A stretch of DNA of 36,239 nt from a bacterium (lineage in GTDB: Bacteria > Myxococcota_A > UBA9042). A program made the position numbers and the translations under genes. The DNA lies in the NCBI GenBank assembly GCA_030425545.1, contig JAUIAC010000028.1, positions 1 through 36,239 of the forward strand, given 5' to 3'. The notes under the pieces were generated by a model. That model ran no database searches. It saw nothing but the letters and a program-made list of their open reading frames with translations, and was not told where the DNA came from. Shown piece after piece: positions 7,645 through 15,591 of this stretch. Every line of letters begins with the position of its first letter. The stretch's first letter is position 1.

Positions 7645-8537
7645 CCGAGCCGCCCCGCACCGTCGCCCTCGTCGGCGGCACCGGCCGCCTCGGGCGTGCG
7701 CTGCGGCGGGCCCTGTCGGCGGCGGGGATCCCCAGCCGCGCCCTCGCCCGCAGCCCGACCCCCGAGCCGGAGGTGCGGGCCGGCGACCGCCACGACCCCA
7801 CCACGCTGCGCACCTTCCTCGACGGCGCCGACCTCGCCGTGGACCTGTGCGCCTTCGACGCCGCCGACGCGGAGGCGCTGCTGGCCGCCTGGCGAGCGTG
7901 CGAGCGCCCACCCAACCGCCTGCTCTTCGTGTCCGCCCTGGCCGAACGCCCCGCCGAGCGCTGGCGCGACGCCCTGCCGACCGACGCCGACGCCCTCGAA
8001 GCGGCCCTGAGCGCCGCGCCACCGACCGACGCCTATGGCCGCGGCAAGCGAACGGCCCGCCAGGCCTTCCGCGACGCCCTCGGGGACCGGTGCCGCACCG
8101 CGCTCCTGCCCCAGCTCTTCGCCCCCGACGACCTCGACGCCCGCGAGCTGCGCTACCTGCGCGACGCCCGAGACACGGGCTCGGTTCAGCTGCCGGGCAC
8201 GGGTGAGCAGGTCCCCTGCGTGCTGCACGTGGACCTGGCCGCGCAGGCCCTGTGCGCCTACCTGCAGCGGCCCGACGCGCCGCCGGTGCTGCAGATCGCG
8301 CCCCCGCCCGGCCCCACCGTGATCACCTTGGTGCGGGCCTTGCTCGCCGGCGCTGGCGTCACCGCCACTCTGGCCCCGAACCGGTCGGAGCGGGGCCCCC
8401 ACAGCGCCGGATCGGAGCGCGTCGACGCCGCCGGAGCCCGCAGTTTGCTGGCCGCGCTGCCGTGGCACACCCATTCCGCGCAGCTCGTCGCCGCCCACCG
8501 CGACCTGGGCGCTCGCTTCTCCGGCGAGACCGGTTGA
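7641..8537 (+). CDS. Atypical/extended SDR (NAD(P)-dependent epimerase-like) protein
   Basis: A 298-aa short-chain dehydrogenase/reductase-like protein. The N-terminal Rossmann motif is ALVGGTGRLGRAL (G12, G15, G18) with a downstream DLAVDLCAFDA strand. A YGRGK sequence supplies the Y132/K136 pair typical of the extended SDR active site. The C-terminal half has the LHVDLAAQALCAYL segment common in epimerase-like proteins. The GTG start overlaps the asd stop (GTGA), so translation is probably coupled to asd. Genome neighbours do not suggest a substrate: it could be a sugar-nucleotide epimerase, an NAD(P)H-binding regulator or an isomerase. The family is secure, the reaction unknown. It is followed by an 86-nt gap with a palindrome and possible promoter for the large secreted gene. 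Confidence 0.8.
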   Translation: MTEPPRTVALVGGTGRLGRALRRALSAAGIPSRALARSPTPEPEVRAGDRHDPTTLRTFLDGADLAVDLCAFDAADAEALLAAWRACERPPNRLLFVSALAERPAERWRDALPTDADALEAALSAAPPTDAYGRGKRTARQAFRDALGDRCRTALLPQLFAPDDLDARELRYLRDARDTGSVQLPGTGEQVPCVLHVDLAAQALCAYLQRPDAPPVLQIAPPPGPTVITLVRALLAGAGVTATLAPNRSERGPHSAGSERVDAAGARSLLAALPWHTHSAQLVAAHRDLGARFSGETG

Positions 8538-8539
8538 GA

Positions 8540-8555
8540 CTTGACCCGCGTCAAG
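8540..8555. promoter_or_regulatory. CRP/FNR-like palindrome CTTGAC-N4-GTCAAG
   Basis: CTTGAC (8540-8545), CCGC, GTCAAG (8550-8555) is a perfect inverted repeat with 6-bp arms. The core TTGAC-N4-GTCAA has the same geometry as FNR/DNR-type sites (TTGAT-N4-ATCAA). It starts 3 nt after the SDR stop, lies about 75 nt upstream of the TTG start at 8624 and overlaps the -35 of the predicted promoter, so it would more likely repress than activate from there. Confidence 0.5.
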
Positions 8556-8569
8556 ATCCGCCTCAGATT
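8541..8569 (+). promoter_or_regulatory. Candidate promoter of the large secreted-protein operon
   Basis: TTGACC (8541-8546, same -35 as upstream of yajC), a 17-nt spacer and CAGATT (8564-8569, only 3 of 6). Transcription would start near 8576, giving a leader of roughly 48 nt with a GGAG ribosome site at 8614-8617. Confidence 0.4.
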
Positions 8570-8623
8570 GGGGTCCAGTTACCCCCCGAAAAAACCTGCC
8601 TGCCGTCCTGCCTGGAGCCGACC

Positions 8624-11600
8624 TTGCCGAGCCCACGCGTCTCCCGTGCACGCCTCCGCCCGCTAGCCACGCTAGCGTGCGTGCTGCTGCTTCCTTCGCT
8701 AGCCCTCGCCGCGCCGCCGCGGGTGTTGGTCCCGACGGAGAGCGGCGCGTTCCACGCCAGCCCTGTCGACGCGACCCTGCCGGTGGCCCCGATCTATCCG
8801 CGGAACGGCTTCGTCGCCCGCCAGATCGGCCCCTTCGTCAGCGGCATCGCCGGTGTCGGCTCCAAGAGCATCGACTTCAAGGGCAAGGCCAGCAGCCTGC
8901 TCGACCAGGGCGTGCACGGCCTCCGCTTCAACAACGGCGGCCGCGTGCGCATGACCCTGCCCACCGCGGTGATGGCGCCGAACACCCAGATGATCGACGG
9001 CAAGCCGCAGCCCTTTGGCATGGGGCTCTCGTTCTTCTACCGCTTCGACAAGCCCAGCAATCAGCGGGTCAACGGCTGGCTGCCCCTGGTGAGCCTCGGC
9101 AAGATCGGCGCTGGCTGGCAGGTGGCGGTGCTGCTCCGCAACGGCATCCCGGTCATCGCGCGGCGCCACAGCAACGGCACCCTCTTCGACCTCTCGTCTG
9201 TGGCCGTGGGCCACGCGCCGACCCTGCGCATCGACGAGGGCAAGCGCCACCACATCGTGCTCAACTTCTCGCAGACGCCGAACCCCAACGGCTGCGGTGG
9301 GCAGCAGAACGCCGCCTGCGCCGGCCTCGGCTGGCTTCGGCTGGTGGTCGACGGAGTGATGCACGCCGAGTACCTGGTCGACATCGACCGAGACTACCGC
9401 CAGATCGACATCGGCAGCCTCGACATCTACTCGGGCGCCTACCCGACGCAGACCAACTGGAGCGCAAACCCGAAGGGGCTGCTGGCGCGCGGCGTGATCA
9501 ACGACGTCATGCTCTATCGTCGCGCCCTGACCATGCGCGAGATCAGCCAGCTCTCGGCCATGCTCCGCGGCGGCCTGGTGATGCAGTGGCCCACCGCCCA
9601 CCCCTCGCTCCTGGGCCTGCAGCCGGTCACGGTGCCCGGAACGCCGGGCAGCGCCACGCCCAGCCCAGCCAAGGGCTTCAAGGCGACCTCGGACCTGCTC
9701 TTCTTCCGCAAGGGCTTCAACCAGGCCGCCGGTGAGCTCTCGCCGACCATGACCGTCGGCGGCACGCAGTGGACCTACGCGTCGACCGTGCGCAACAACG
9801 GCCAGCAGTGGCTCGCCGCCGTGTCGACCTTCGGGGGCATGGTCGGCATCGTCCGCAAGGGCAACACCGTCTACGGCTCCTGTGGCAAGGACTGGGCGAA
9901 GATGACGACGTCCGCGTGGCTGGGCGTGGCGAAGCCCACGGACTGGTCGCGCATCGCCATCATCCAGGACGGCTCGACCACGCGCTTTGTCCACAACGGC
10001 CAGGTGGCGAAGCTGAGCTGCGGCGCCCTCAGCGCGTCTTGGGCCAGCTACTACGCCCGACTCAAGACCGCGCCGGCCTCCGAGCCTGCGGCCGACGTGG
10101 CCAACGCCATGCTCTTCCGCCGCGCGGTGCCGCTCGACGAGCTCTTCGCCACCGCCTTCCCGGGGCCCCGCGTGTGGATGCGGCCCAACACGACCTCATC
10201 GTCCGTCGTCCCGGCCCTGGCTCCCAACCTCTCCGGTGGTCTCTGGAACGTGGGCGGGGCCAAGACCAAGGCGCCGGTCAACGGCGTCATCGGCGCAGAC
10301 AGCAAGGCGGCGACGCTCTTGGTCAGCCCCAGCCAATCGTTCTTGCAGGCCGACGGCAAGCAGCCCGACGTCCGCCCCTTCACGCTGAGCATGCGGGTCA
10401 AGCCGATCAAGGGCGGCACCGGCGTCCGCGACATCCGGCTGGCCCGGCGGGCTCAGCTCGGCAACGTCAACCACTTCGACGTCGACGTGTCGTTGGTGTG
10501 CGACTACGGCGGCAACGGCTGCTGGGTCTACGTGCTGACGCCCAACGGGACCCCAGGCAAGCCCTCGCGCCAGTGGAAGGTCGACCGGCTGCTGAACTGG
10601 AACCAGGAGGCGCTGATCAACATCAGCTGGCCTGCCGTGGGGCTCGTGGCCACCAGCGACCCGAGCAAGCCGAAGCTGGACGACGCGCCTCGCATCGCCG
10701 TCAACAACGTGCTCGAGAACCAGCTCAGCGAGACGGGCACCAAGCACGTCTTCGACCTGGAGAAGATCTGGAAGAAGTGGGGCAACCACATGCAGCCGAC
10801 CGCCGCGGCCATGGCGCCGACCTGGTGGCAGTTCGGCGGCCACGTCAGCGGCGACAAGCTCGAGCTGCAAGACGTGCGCGTGTACCCCTACGCCGTGCAG
10901 GCGGTGGCCTCCATCGGCGCGCGCTGCGACAAGAAGTCCTGCGGCGAGACCGGTCAGCTCTGCGCCGAAGCCAACGGCGGCAACAAGGGCGCGAGCGCCA
11001 TGTGCTACGGCTGCGCGACCGGCCAGATCTCGGTGGCTGGACACGGCGCGGTGGAGCGCGAGTGCCGCGCCCAGGTCGGCTTCTACCAGCAGTGCGGCAA
11101 CAACAAGGACTGCCTGAGCGACAAGTGCGACGGCAACACCTGGCGGTGCATGGCGTCCAACGCCACCAAGGGTCAGTGCACCAAGTTCTGCAGCGACCGC
11201 GGTCGCCGCTGCGACGCCCACGCGGGCGGCTGGCGCTGCGGCGAGTGCCGCGCGGGCTTCAAGCGGCTGCCGGCCTACGGCGCCTTCTCGGCGATCCACC
11301 CCGACCTCGAGTGCACCTGGGCGCCCACCATCGAGGACGGCGACCCCTGCAGCAGCGACGCGCAGTGCCACTCGGGCAAGTGCGGCGACGTCGACGTGCC
11401 GCGCTACATCGTCGGCTTCAACAAGATCGGCGGCGGCGCCATCAACAACGGCTGGCAGCCGGTCTACAACGTGGCGGCGTCGGCGCCCGAGCACAAGGCG
11501 GTCAAGAAGGTGAAGCGCTGCCTCGCGCGCACGCCCAACTACTGCAACAGCAAGCACCTGCACTACCAGATCGAAGGCACCGTCTACACGCCAGACTGCG

Positions 11601-13306
11601 CCCTGGCCGAGCCCAACACCTGCGGCGCTACCAAGGACTGCAAGCCGGTCACGGCCTACCGGTGCAAGAAGCAGTGCACGTCCAACCGCGAGCGGCGCTG
11701 GACCATCCTCAACCCGGCCACCTGCTCTGCCATGGTCGAGCACGGGCTGCGGCTGCGCCCCTTCGCGGGCAAGCCACGCGGCGCCGAGCTCAAGGGCGAC
11801 GGCGCCTGGGGCCAGATCCGCGCCGCCATGACACGCACCAACTTCACGCTCAACGACCTGAAGAAGGCGGTGCTGCGGGAGACCACCAACTACTCCGACA
11901 AGTTCGACTACGGCCGCCTGGTCAACGCCGGCGTGGGCCGCGTGCTCTACGAGTACGCCCGCGCCAACAACACCGACAAGGCCAAGATGCGGTCGCAGTA
12001 CGGCAACTTCGGCCGACTCATCGACTGCCCCTCCGCAGCGCCCTACAAAAACGAGACCTACAACACCATCAAGTGCGAGCCCAAGCTGCAGCCGCGCGGC
12101 GCCAACTGCCCGCCCCCAGGCGAGCCGGGCGTGGGTCACGAGTGGTGTGTCACCAACTACTGCGCCCGCGACACCAAGAAGTGCGACAACGGCGACAACC
12201 CGCTGCTCGAGCCCAAGCCCAACGCGGGCAACAAGGACCGGCAGGGCAAAGACGACGTGAAGTTCGGCGTGGTCCGCTGCGACGACACCACGGTGGAGAT
12301 GCAGAACAGCACGGCCAAGCCGGGCGACGACGACTACCGCTACGTGGCCGACCTCACCATCGCCTACTGCCTGCGCATGTTCGGCACCTACGTGCCGCCG
12401 ATCCCGGTGCTGCAGGGCCTCTTTCACCTCGACCGCACCAAGGGCGAGGCCTGCGCGAGCTACCAGTTCAAGGCCTACGTGGCCGGTGTCGCGCTCGCCC
12501 TCGGCAAGCCGAAGTCGCTCTTCGGCAGCTGCACGGGCATGAAGATCAACAACAACACCATCTGCGAGCAGGCCAAGTGCACGCCCGGACCGCTGATCAC
12601 CGGCAACCTGTCCGAGCTCTTCAAGGCCGTGGCGGGCGGCGCCTACATCCAGGTGGGCGGCGCGGCGCCGGGCTGCGTGCCGCTGGCGGGCACCCCGGTG
12701 GGCGAGCTCATCGACAAGCTCACCATCCTCAAGACCAAGACCGTGGGGCCGGTGCCGCTGGCGGTGCAGTTCGGCCCGACCCTCGACATCTGCGTGGACC
12801 CGCTGGTGGGTGTGGGCGACGAGGGTGTGCCCAAGGTCACGATCCGGCCGTCGATCGGCCTCGGCATCGACGCGCGCGGCGGCATCGGCCTGGCCGAAGG
12901 CGAGGGCAAGGACAAGGCGATCAAGTTCTGGGCGGGCATCCAGCTGCTGCTCGACGTGGTCAAGCTCGGCTTCCCCATCGGCTGGGGCGTCGAGGTCAAG
13001 GACGTGCCGGGCAACCTGGCCATGTGGAAGCTGCAGGTGTCCCAGCGCATCGGCATCGACCTCGAGCTCTTCAGCGGCAGCCTCGCGCTCTTCGCCGAGG
13101 TGGCGCTCGGCCCGCTGTCGATCGGCTACCGGCTGCAGCTCTTCGACTGGACCGGCCTCCTCTTCGAGTGGGAGCTGTCCAACGTGCCGCTCTTCAGCAC
13201 CAAGCTCGACAATCGGAAGCCCAAGATCAGCTACGGCAACCTGCCCGAACACGACCATGACGGGTGGTTCAACGGCAAGAAGTGCGAGGGACTGTGCGGG
13301 AAATGA
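8624..13306 (+). CDS. Giant secreted protein: three LamG-like domains, Cys-rich core, beta-rich C-terminus
   Basis: A 1560-aa exported protein. I place the start at the TTG at 8624 because GGAG lies 6 nt upstream and the product begins with a clean signal peptide (VSRARLRPLATLACVLLLPSLALAAPP). About 95-306 is a concanavalin-A/LamG-like jelly roll (GLRFNNGGRVRM, WLRLVVDGVMHAEYLVD, INDVMLYRRALTMREI). About 352-519 and 552-762 look like two further, diverged jelly rolls, the second ending NAMLFRRAVPLDEL and the third LQDVRVYPYAV. About 766-1192 is rich in paired cysteines with Dickkopf/EGF-like spacing. From about 1270 the chain alternates hydrophobic and polar residues (IGLGIDARGGIGLAEG, LELFSGSLALFAEVALG), suggesting amphipathic strands. 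There is no lipobox or anchor. It overlaps the next gene by ATGA. A surface adhesion or ligand-binding role is inferred; LamG domains bind glycans or proteins. Confidence 0.8.
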   Translation: MPSPRVSRARLRPLATLACVLLLPSLALAAPPRVLVPTESGAFHASPVDATLPVAPIYPRNGFVARQIGPFVSGIAGVGSKSIDFKGKASSLLDQGVHGLRFNNGGRVRMTLPTAVMAPNTQMIDGKPQPFGMGLSFFYRFDKPSNQRVNGWLPLVSLGKIGAGWQVAVLLRNGIPVIARRHSNGTLFDLSSVAVGHAPTLRIDEGKRHHIVLNFSQTPNPNGCGGQQNAACAGLGWLRLVVDGVMHAEYLVDIDRDYRQIDIGSLDIYSGAYPTQTNWSANPKGLLARGVINDVMLYRRALTMREISQLSAMLRGGLVMQWPTAHPSLLGLQPVTVPGTPGSATPSPAKGFKATSDLLFFRKGFNQAAGELSPTMTVGGTQWTYASTVRNNGQQWLAAVSTFGGMVGIVRKGNTVYGSCGKDWAKMTTSAWLGVAKPTDWSRIAIIQDGSTTRFVHNGQVAKLSCGALSASWASYYARLKTAPASEPAADVANAMLFRRAVPLDELFATAFPGPRVWMRPNTTSSSVVPALAPNLSGGLWNVGGAKTKAPVNGVIGADSKAATLLVSPSQSFLQADGKQPDVRPFTLSMRVKPIKGGTGVRDIRLARRAQLGNVNHFDVDVSLVCDYGGNGCWVYVLTPNGTPGKPSRQWKVDRLLNWNQEALINISWPAVGLVATSDPSKPKLDDAPRIAVNNVLENQLSETGTKHVFDLEKIWKKWGNHMQPTAAAMAPTWWQFGGHVSGDKLELQDVRVYPYAVQAVASIGARCDKKSCGETGQLCAEANGGNKGASAMCYGCATGQISVAGHGAVERECRAQVGFYQQCGNNKDCLSDKCDGNTWRCMASNATKGQCTKFCSDRGRRCDAHAGGWRCGECRAGFKRLPAYGAFSAIHPDLECTWAPTIEDGDPCSSDAQCHSGKCGDVDVPRYIVGFNKIGGGAINNGWQPVYNVAASAPEHKAVKKVKRCLARTPNYCNSKHLHYQIEGTVYTPDCALAEPNTCGATKDCKPVTAYRCKKQCTSNRERRWTILNPATCSAMVEHGLRLRPFAGKPRGAELKGDGAWGQIRAAMTRTNFTLNDLKKAVLRETTNYSDKFDYGRLVNAGVGRVLYEYARANNTDKAKMRSQYGNFGRLIDCPSAAPYKNETYNTIKCEPKLQPRGANCPPPGEPGVGHEWCVTNYCARDTKKCDNGDNPLLEPKPNAGNKDRQGKDDVKFGVVRCDDTTVEMQNSTAKPGDDDYRYVADLTIAYCLRMFGTYVPPIPVLQGLFHLDRTKGEACASYQFKAYVAGVALALGKPKSLFGSCTGMKINNNTICEQAKCTPGPLITGNLSELFKAVAGGAYIQVGGAAPGCVPLAGTPVGELIDKLTILKTKTVGPVPLAVQFGPTLDICVDPLVGVGDEGVPKVTIRPSIGLGIDARGGIGLAEGEGKDKAIKFWAGIQLLLDVVKLGFPIGWGVEVKDVPGNLAMWKLQVSQRIGIDLELFSGSLALFAEVALGPLSIGYRLQLFDWTGLLFEWELSNVPLFSTKLDNRKPKISYGNLPEHDHDGWFNGKKCEGLCGK

Positions 13307-15591
13307 ACCGAACTCAGCTCCAGAAGCGGCTGCTCCTGGCCGCGGTGACGCTCCTCGGCGGCGCGCTCGCCGCGCTGTGGGTGGCGCTGCCCAACCACGA
13401 CCTCTCGGTGCTCCTCCGGCCCGACGAGTGGGACGCACGCGACGCCGACGTGGTGCTGGCCTCGCTGCCCCATGGCGAGCGGGCGCCCTCCCTGGAGGCG
13501 GGGACCCAGGTGCTCGCGGGCCGCTACGCCGTGGACTACACCATGTCGCTGACGGCGCCCTCGGCGACGGGCCCGCACACGGGTGAGATGGCGCTGCAGG
13601 GCACCCTCGAGATCGCCGCCGCCAAGGAGCGCGGCTGGTTCGTCGGCCGTGTGGTGGCGCCCAAGGTCACCGCCGACGCGACGCTCGTGCCGCTGATGGG
13701 CACGCGCGCCGACGCGCCGGGCGCGGGCTTCGAGCTGCCCTTCGCCGCGCGGCTCGACGACGACGGCGCCATCGTGGAGCTGCGGCACGCCAAGGCGGCT
13801 CCCATGGGCGCGCGGAACCTGATCAAGGGGCTGCTGCACGCCAGCCAGATCGTGCGGACCGAAGACGACGTGGCCCACGCCGAGTGGACCGTGGTGGAGC
13901 CGGGCGCCGACGAGGACATCGAGGCGAGCTACAGCCTGCGAGAGAACCAGCTGACCAAGACCTGGCACTCCAAGCAGCTGGGCGGCGAGCGCAAGGCCGC
14001 CATGACCGCCATCGGCAAGGTCGACATGAGCCTGGCGGCGCACACCGTGCGGGACGTAACCTGGAGCCTGCACGTGCACGCCAACCTGGGAATGGGCATG
14101 GGCGACGCCAACTACGACGGCGAGGTCCGCGCTGAGCTGCGCTGGCTGGGCCAGAGCCAGGGCGACTGGGCGCGGGGGGTCGACGTGCTCGGCCTCGAGG
14201 TGGGCCTGGGCAAGCTCCGGGTGCGCGCGCCGCGGCCGGTGATCGCGGTGGCGCCCGGCGCCACGGCCGACGGCCTCATCGCAGCGGCGAGCGCGGCGGC
14301 GGCCAAGCGGGACAACAACGCGCGGCGCAAGGCCATGCAGCAGCTGGCGACCCTGGTGAAGCGCGAGCCGGCCCTGGCCAAGACCCTGGCCGCGCGGCTG
14401 CGCGCGCCGCTGCCTGGGGACGACCGCCGCACCCTGGTGGAGGCCCTCGCCAGCTCCGACACGGTGGCGGGCCGCGAAGAGCTCGCCGGGATCATGGACG
14501 ACGACGTGGTCGAGGGAGAGCTGCGGGCCGACGTGGCCACGGTGACCACCTTCATGCCACGCCCCGGCGACAAGCTGCTGGCCAGCCTGCGGCGCCAGAG
14601 CGAGCAGGCGGGTCTCTCGCGGCTGGGGTCGGCGGCGCTCTTCGCGCTCGCGGGGCAGGCGCGCCTGCAGGCCGACCGCGACCCCGCGCGCACCGCTCAG
14701 ATGAACGCCGAGCTGCTGAAGCGGGCCCAGGCCAAGCTGACGCTCTCGCCGACGGCGATCGTCCACGCGCCGCCCGTGGCGCCGGCCGGCCAAGGCATGG
14801 CGCCAGAGCCCCAGGGCGCCGCCGGGCCCGGCTCGCAGCAGGCCGGAGAGACCTGGCAGAAGGGCGACGACCTCGACACCCTGAAGGGCGACGACGGCAC
14901 CGTGACCCCGGGCCCCACGGGCACCGGTGGCGCGCTGCCGACGGCGATCCCGACCAACGCCACCTTCGCGGAGCAGCTGGCCTGGCTCGAGGCGGTGGGC
15001 ACCATCGGCGGGCCCGAGGTGTTGAAGCTGGTGAAGCCGTGGCTCAAGCACCCGAACCACCAGGTGCGCATGACCGCGACCTTCGCCCTGCGCTTCGCCC
15101 ACACCGGCGCCGCGCGCATCGAGCTCGTGAACCAGATGGCGCTCGACAAGGACGGCTGGGTGCGCCGCGCGGCGGTGATGGCGACGCGCTACCACGCCAT
15201 GGCGCCCTTTCTCCAGCCTGTGCAGCGCGCGCTGAAGGAAGACGTGCACCCCAACGTGCGGCTGGCTGCGGCCTACAACCTCGCCATGTGGGCCCACGAG
15301 GCGCCGACGCTGATGTCCTACGTGCGAGAGGCCGCCAACCGTGAGCCCAAGCCCCTGGTGGCGCGGGCCATGCGGGACCTGGAGCCGATGTTGATCCGCG
15401 ACACGCCGGACGGCTCGGTGACCATGGAGCCGGTGCTGCCCCACGGCGCGCACCCACCCTCGGTGCCCCACGGCGTGCAGCTGGTGGCGCGGCAGGCGCC
15501 CGAGACCGCGGCGACCCAGGAGGGGGCGCTGTCCCAGGACACCCAAGCCAAGAGCGGCGCGCCCAAGGGCGCACAGGCAGGTGGACAGTGA
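13303..15591 (+). CDS. Vitellogenin-N-like and HEAT-repeat exported protein
   Basis: A 762-aa protein whose ATG overlaps the previous stop (ATGA). A hydrophobic segment at 7-29 is a signal peptide or anchor. About 72-285 is beta-rich: GRYAVDYTMSL, a block ending LPFAARLDDDGAIVEL, then ARNLIKGLLHASQIV (170-184), an EWTVVEPGADEDIEASYSL strand pair and a TKTWHSK segment. This order resembles the N-sheet of large lipid transfer proteins (vitellogenin, apoB, MTP), where a G.I..I strand leads to an N-[I/L]-K-x-[G/L]-[I/L]-L helix. Helical HEAT-like repeats follow at about 330-460 and 556-700 (HPNHQVRMTATFALRFA, HPNVRLAAAYNLAMWA), separated by a Pro/Gly-rich linker, as a helical domain follows the N-sheet in those proteins. 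HEAT repeats are clear; the vitellogenin relation is an inference by eye. Its GTGA overlap couples it to the next lipoprotein. Confidence 0.7.
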   Translation: MNRTQLQKRLLLAAVTLLGGALAALWVALPNHDLSVLLRPDEWDARDADVVLASLPHGERAPSLEAGTQVLAGRYAVDYTMSLTAPSATGPHTGEMALQGTLEIAAAKERGWFVGRVVAPKVTADATLVPLMGTRADAPGAGFELPFAARLDDDGAIVELRHAKAAPMGARNLIKGLLHASQIVRTEDDVAHAEWTVVEPGADEDIEASYSLRENQLTKTWHSKQLGGERKAAMTAIGKVDMSLAAHTVRDVTWSLHVHANLGMGMGDANYDGEVRAELRWLGQSQGDWARGVDVLGLEVGLGKLRVRAPRPVIAVAPGATADGLIAAASAAAAKRDNNARRKAMQQLATLVKREPALAKTLAARLRAPLPGDDRRTLVEALASSDTVAGREELAGIMDDDVVEGELRADVATVTTFMPRPGDKLLASLRRQSEQAGLSRLGSAALFALAGQARLQADRDPARTAQMNAELLKRAQAKLTLSPTAIVHAPPVAPAGQGMAPEPQGAAGPGSQQAGETWQKGDDLDTLKGDDGTVTPGPTGTGGALPTAIPTNATFAEQLAWLEAVGTIGGPEVLKLVKPWLKHPNHQVRMTATFALRFAHTGAARIELVNQMALDKDGWVRRAAVMATRYHAMAPFLQPVQRALKEDVHPNVRLAAAYNLAMWAHEAPTLMSYVREAANREPKPLVARAMRDLEPMLIRDTPDGSVTMEPVLPHGAHPPSVPHGVQLVARQAPETAATQEGALSQDTQAKSGAPKGAQAGGQ

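Noticed and set aside
8252-8623. N-terminal extension of the 1560-aa protein back to 8252
   Set aside because: It overlaps the SDR gene, is Arg-rich shadow sequence, and would bury the signal peptide that starts at the TTG at 8624 with its own GGAG site.
10196-13438. A 1080-codon minus-strand frame opposite the LamG protein gene
   Set aside because: Low-complexity Ala/Val/His/Arg translation; it runs across the ends of real, coupled genes.
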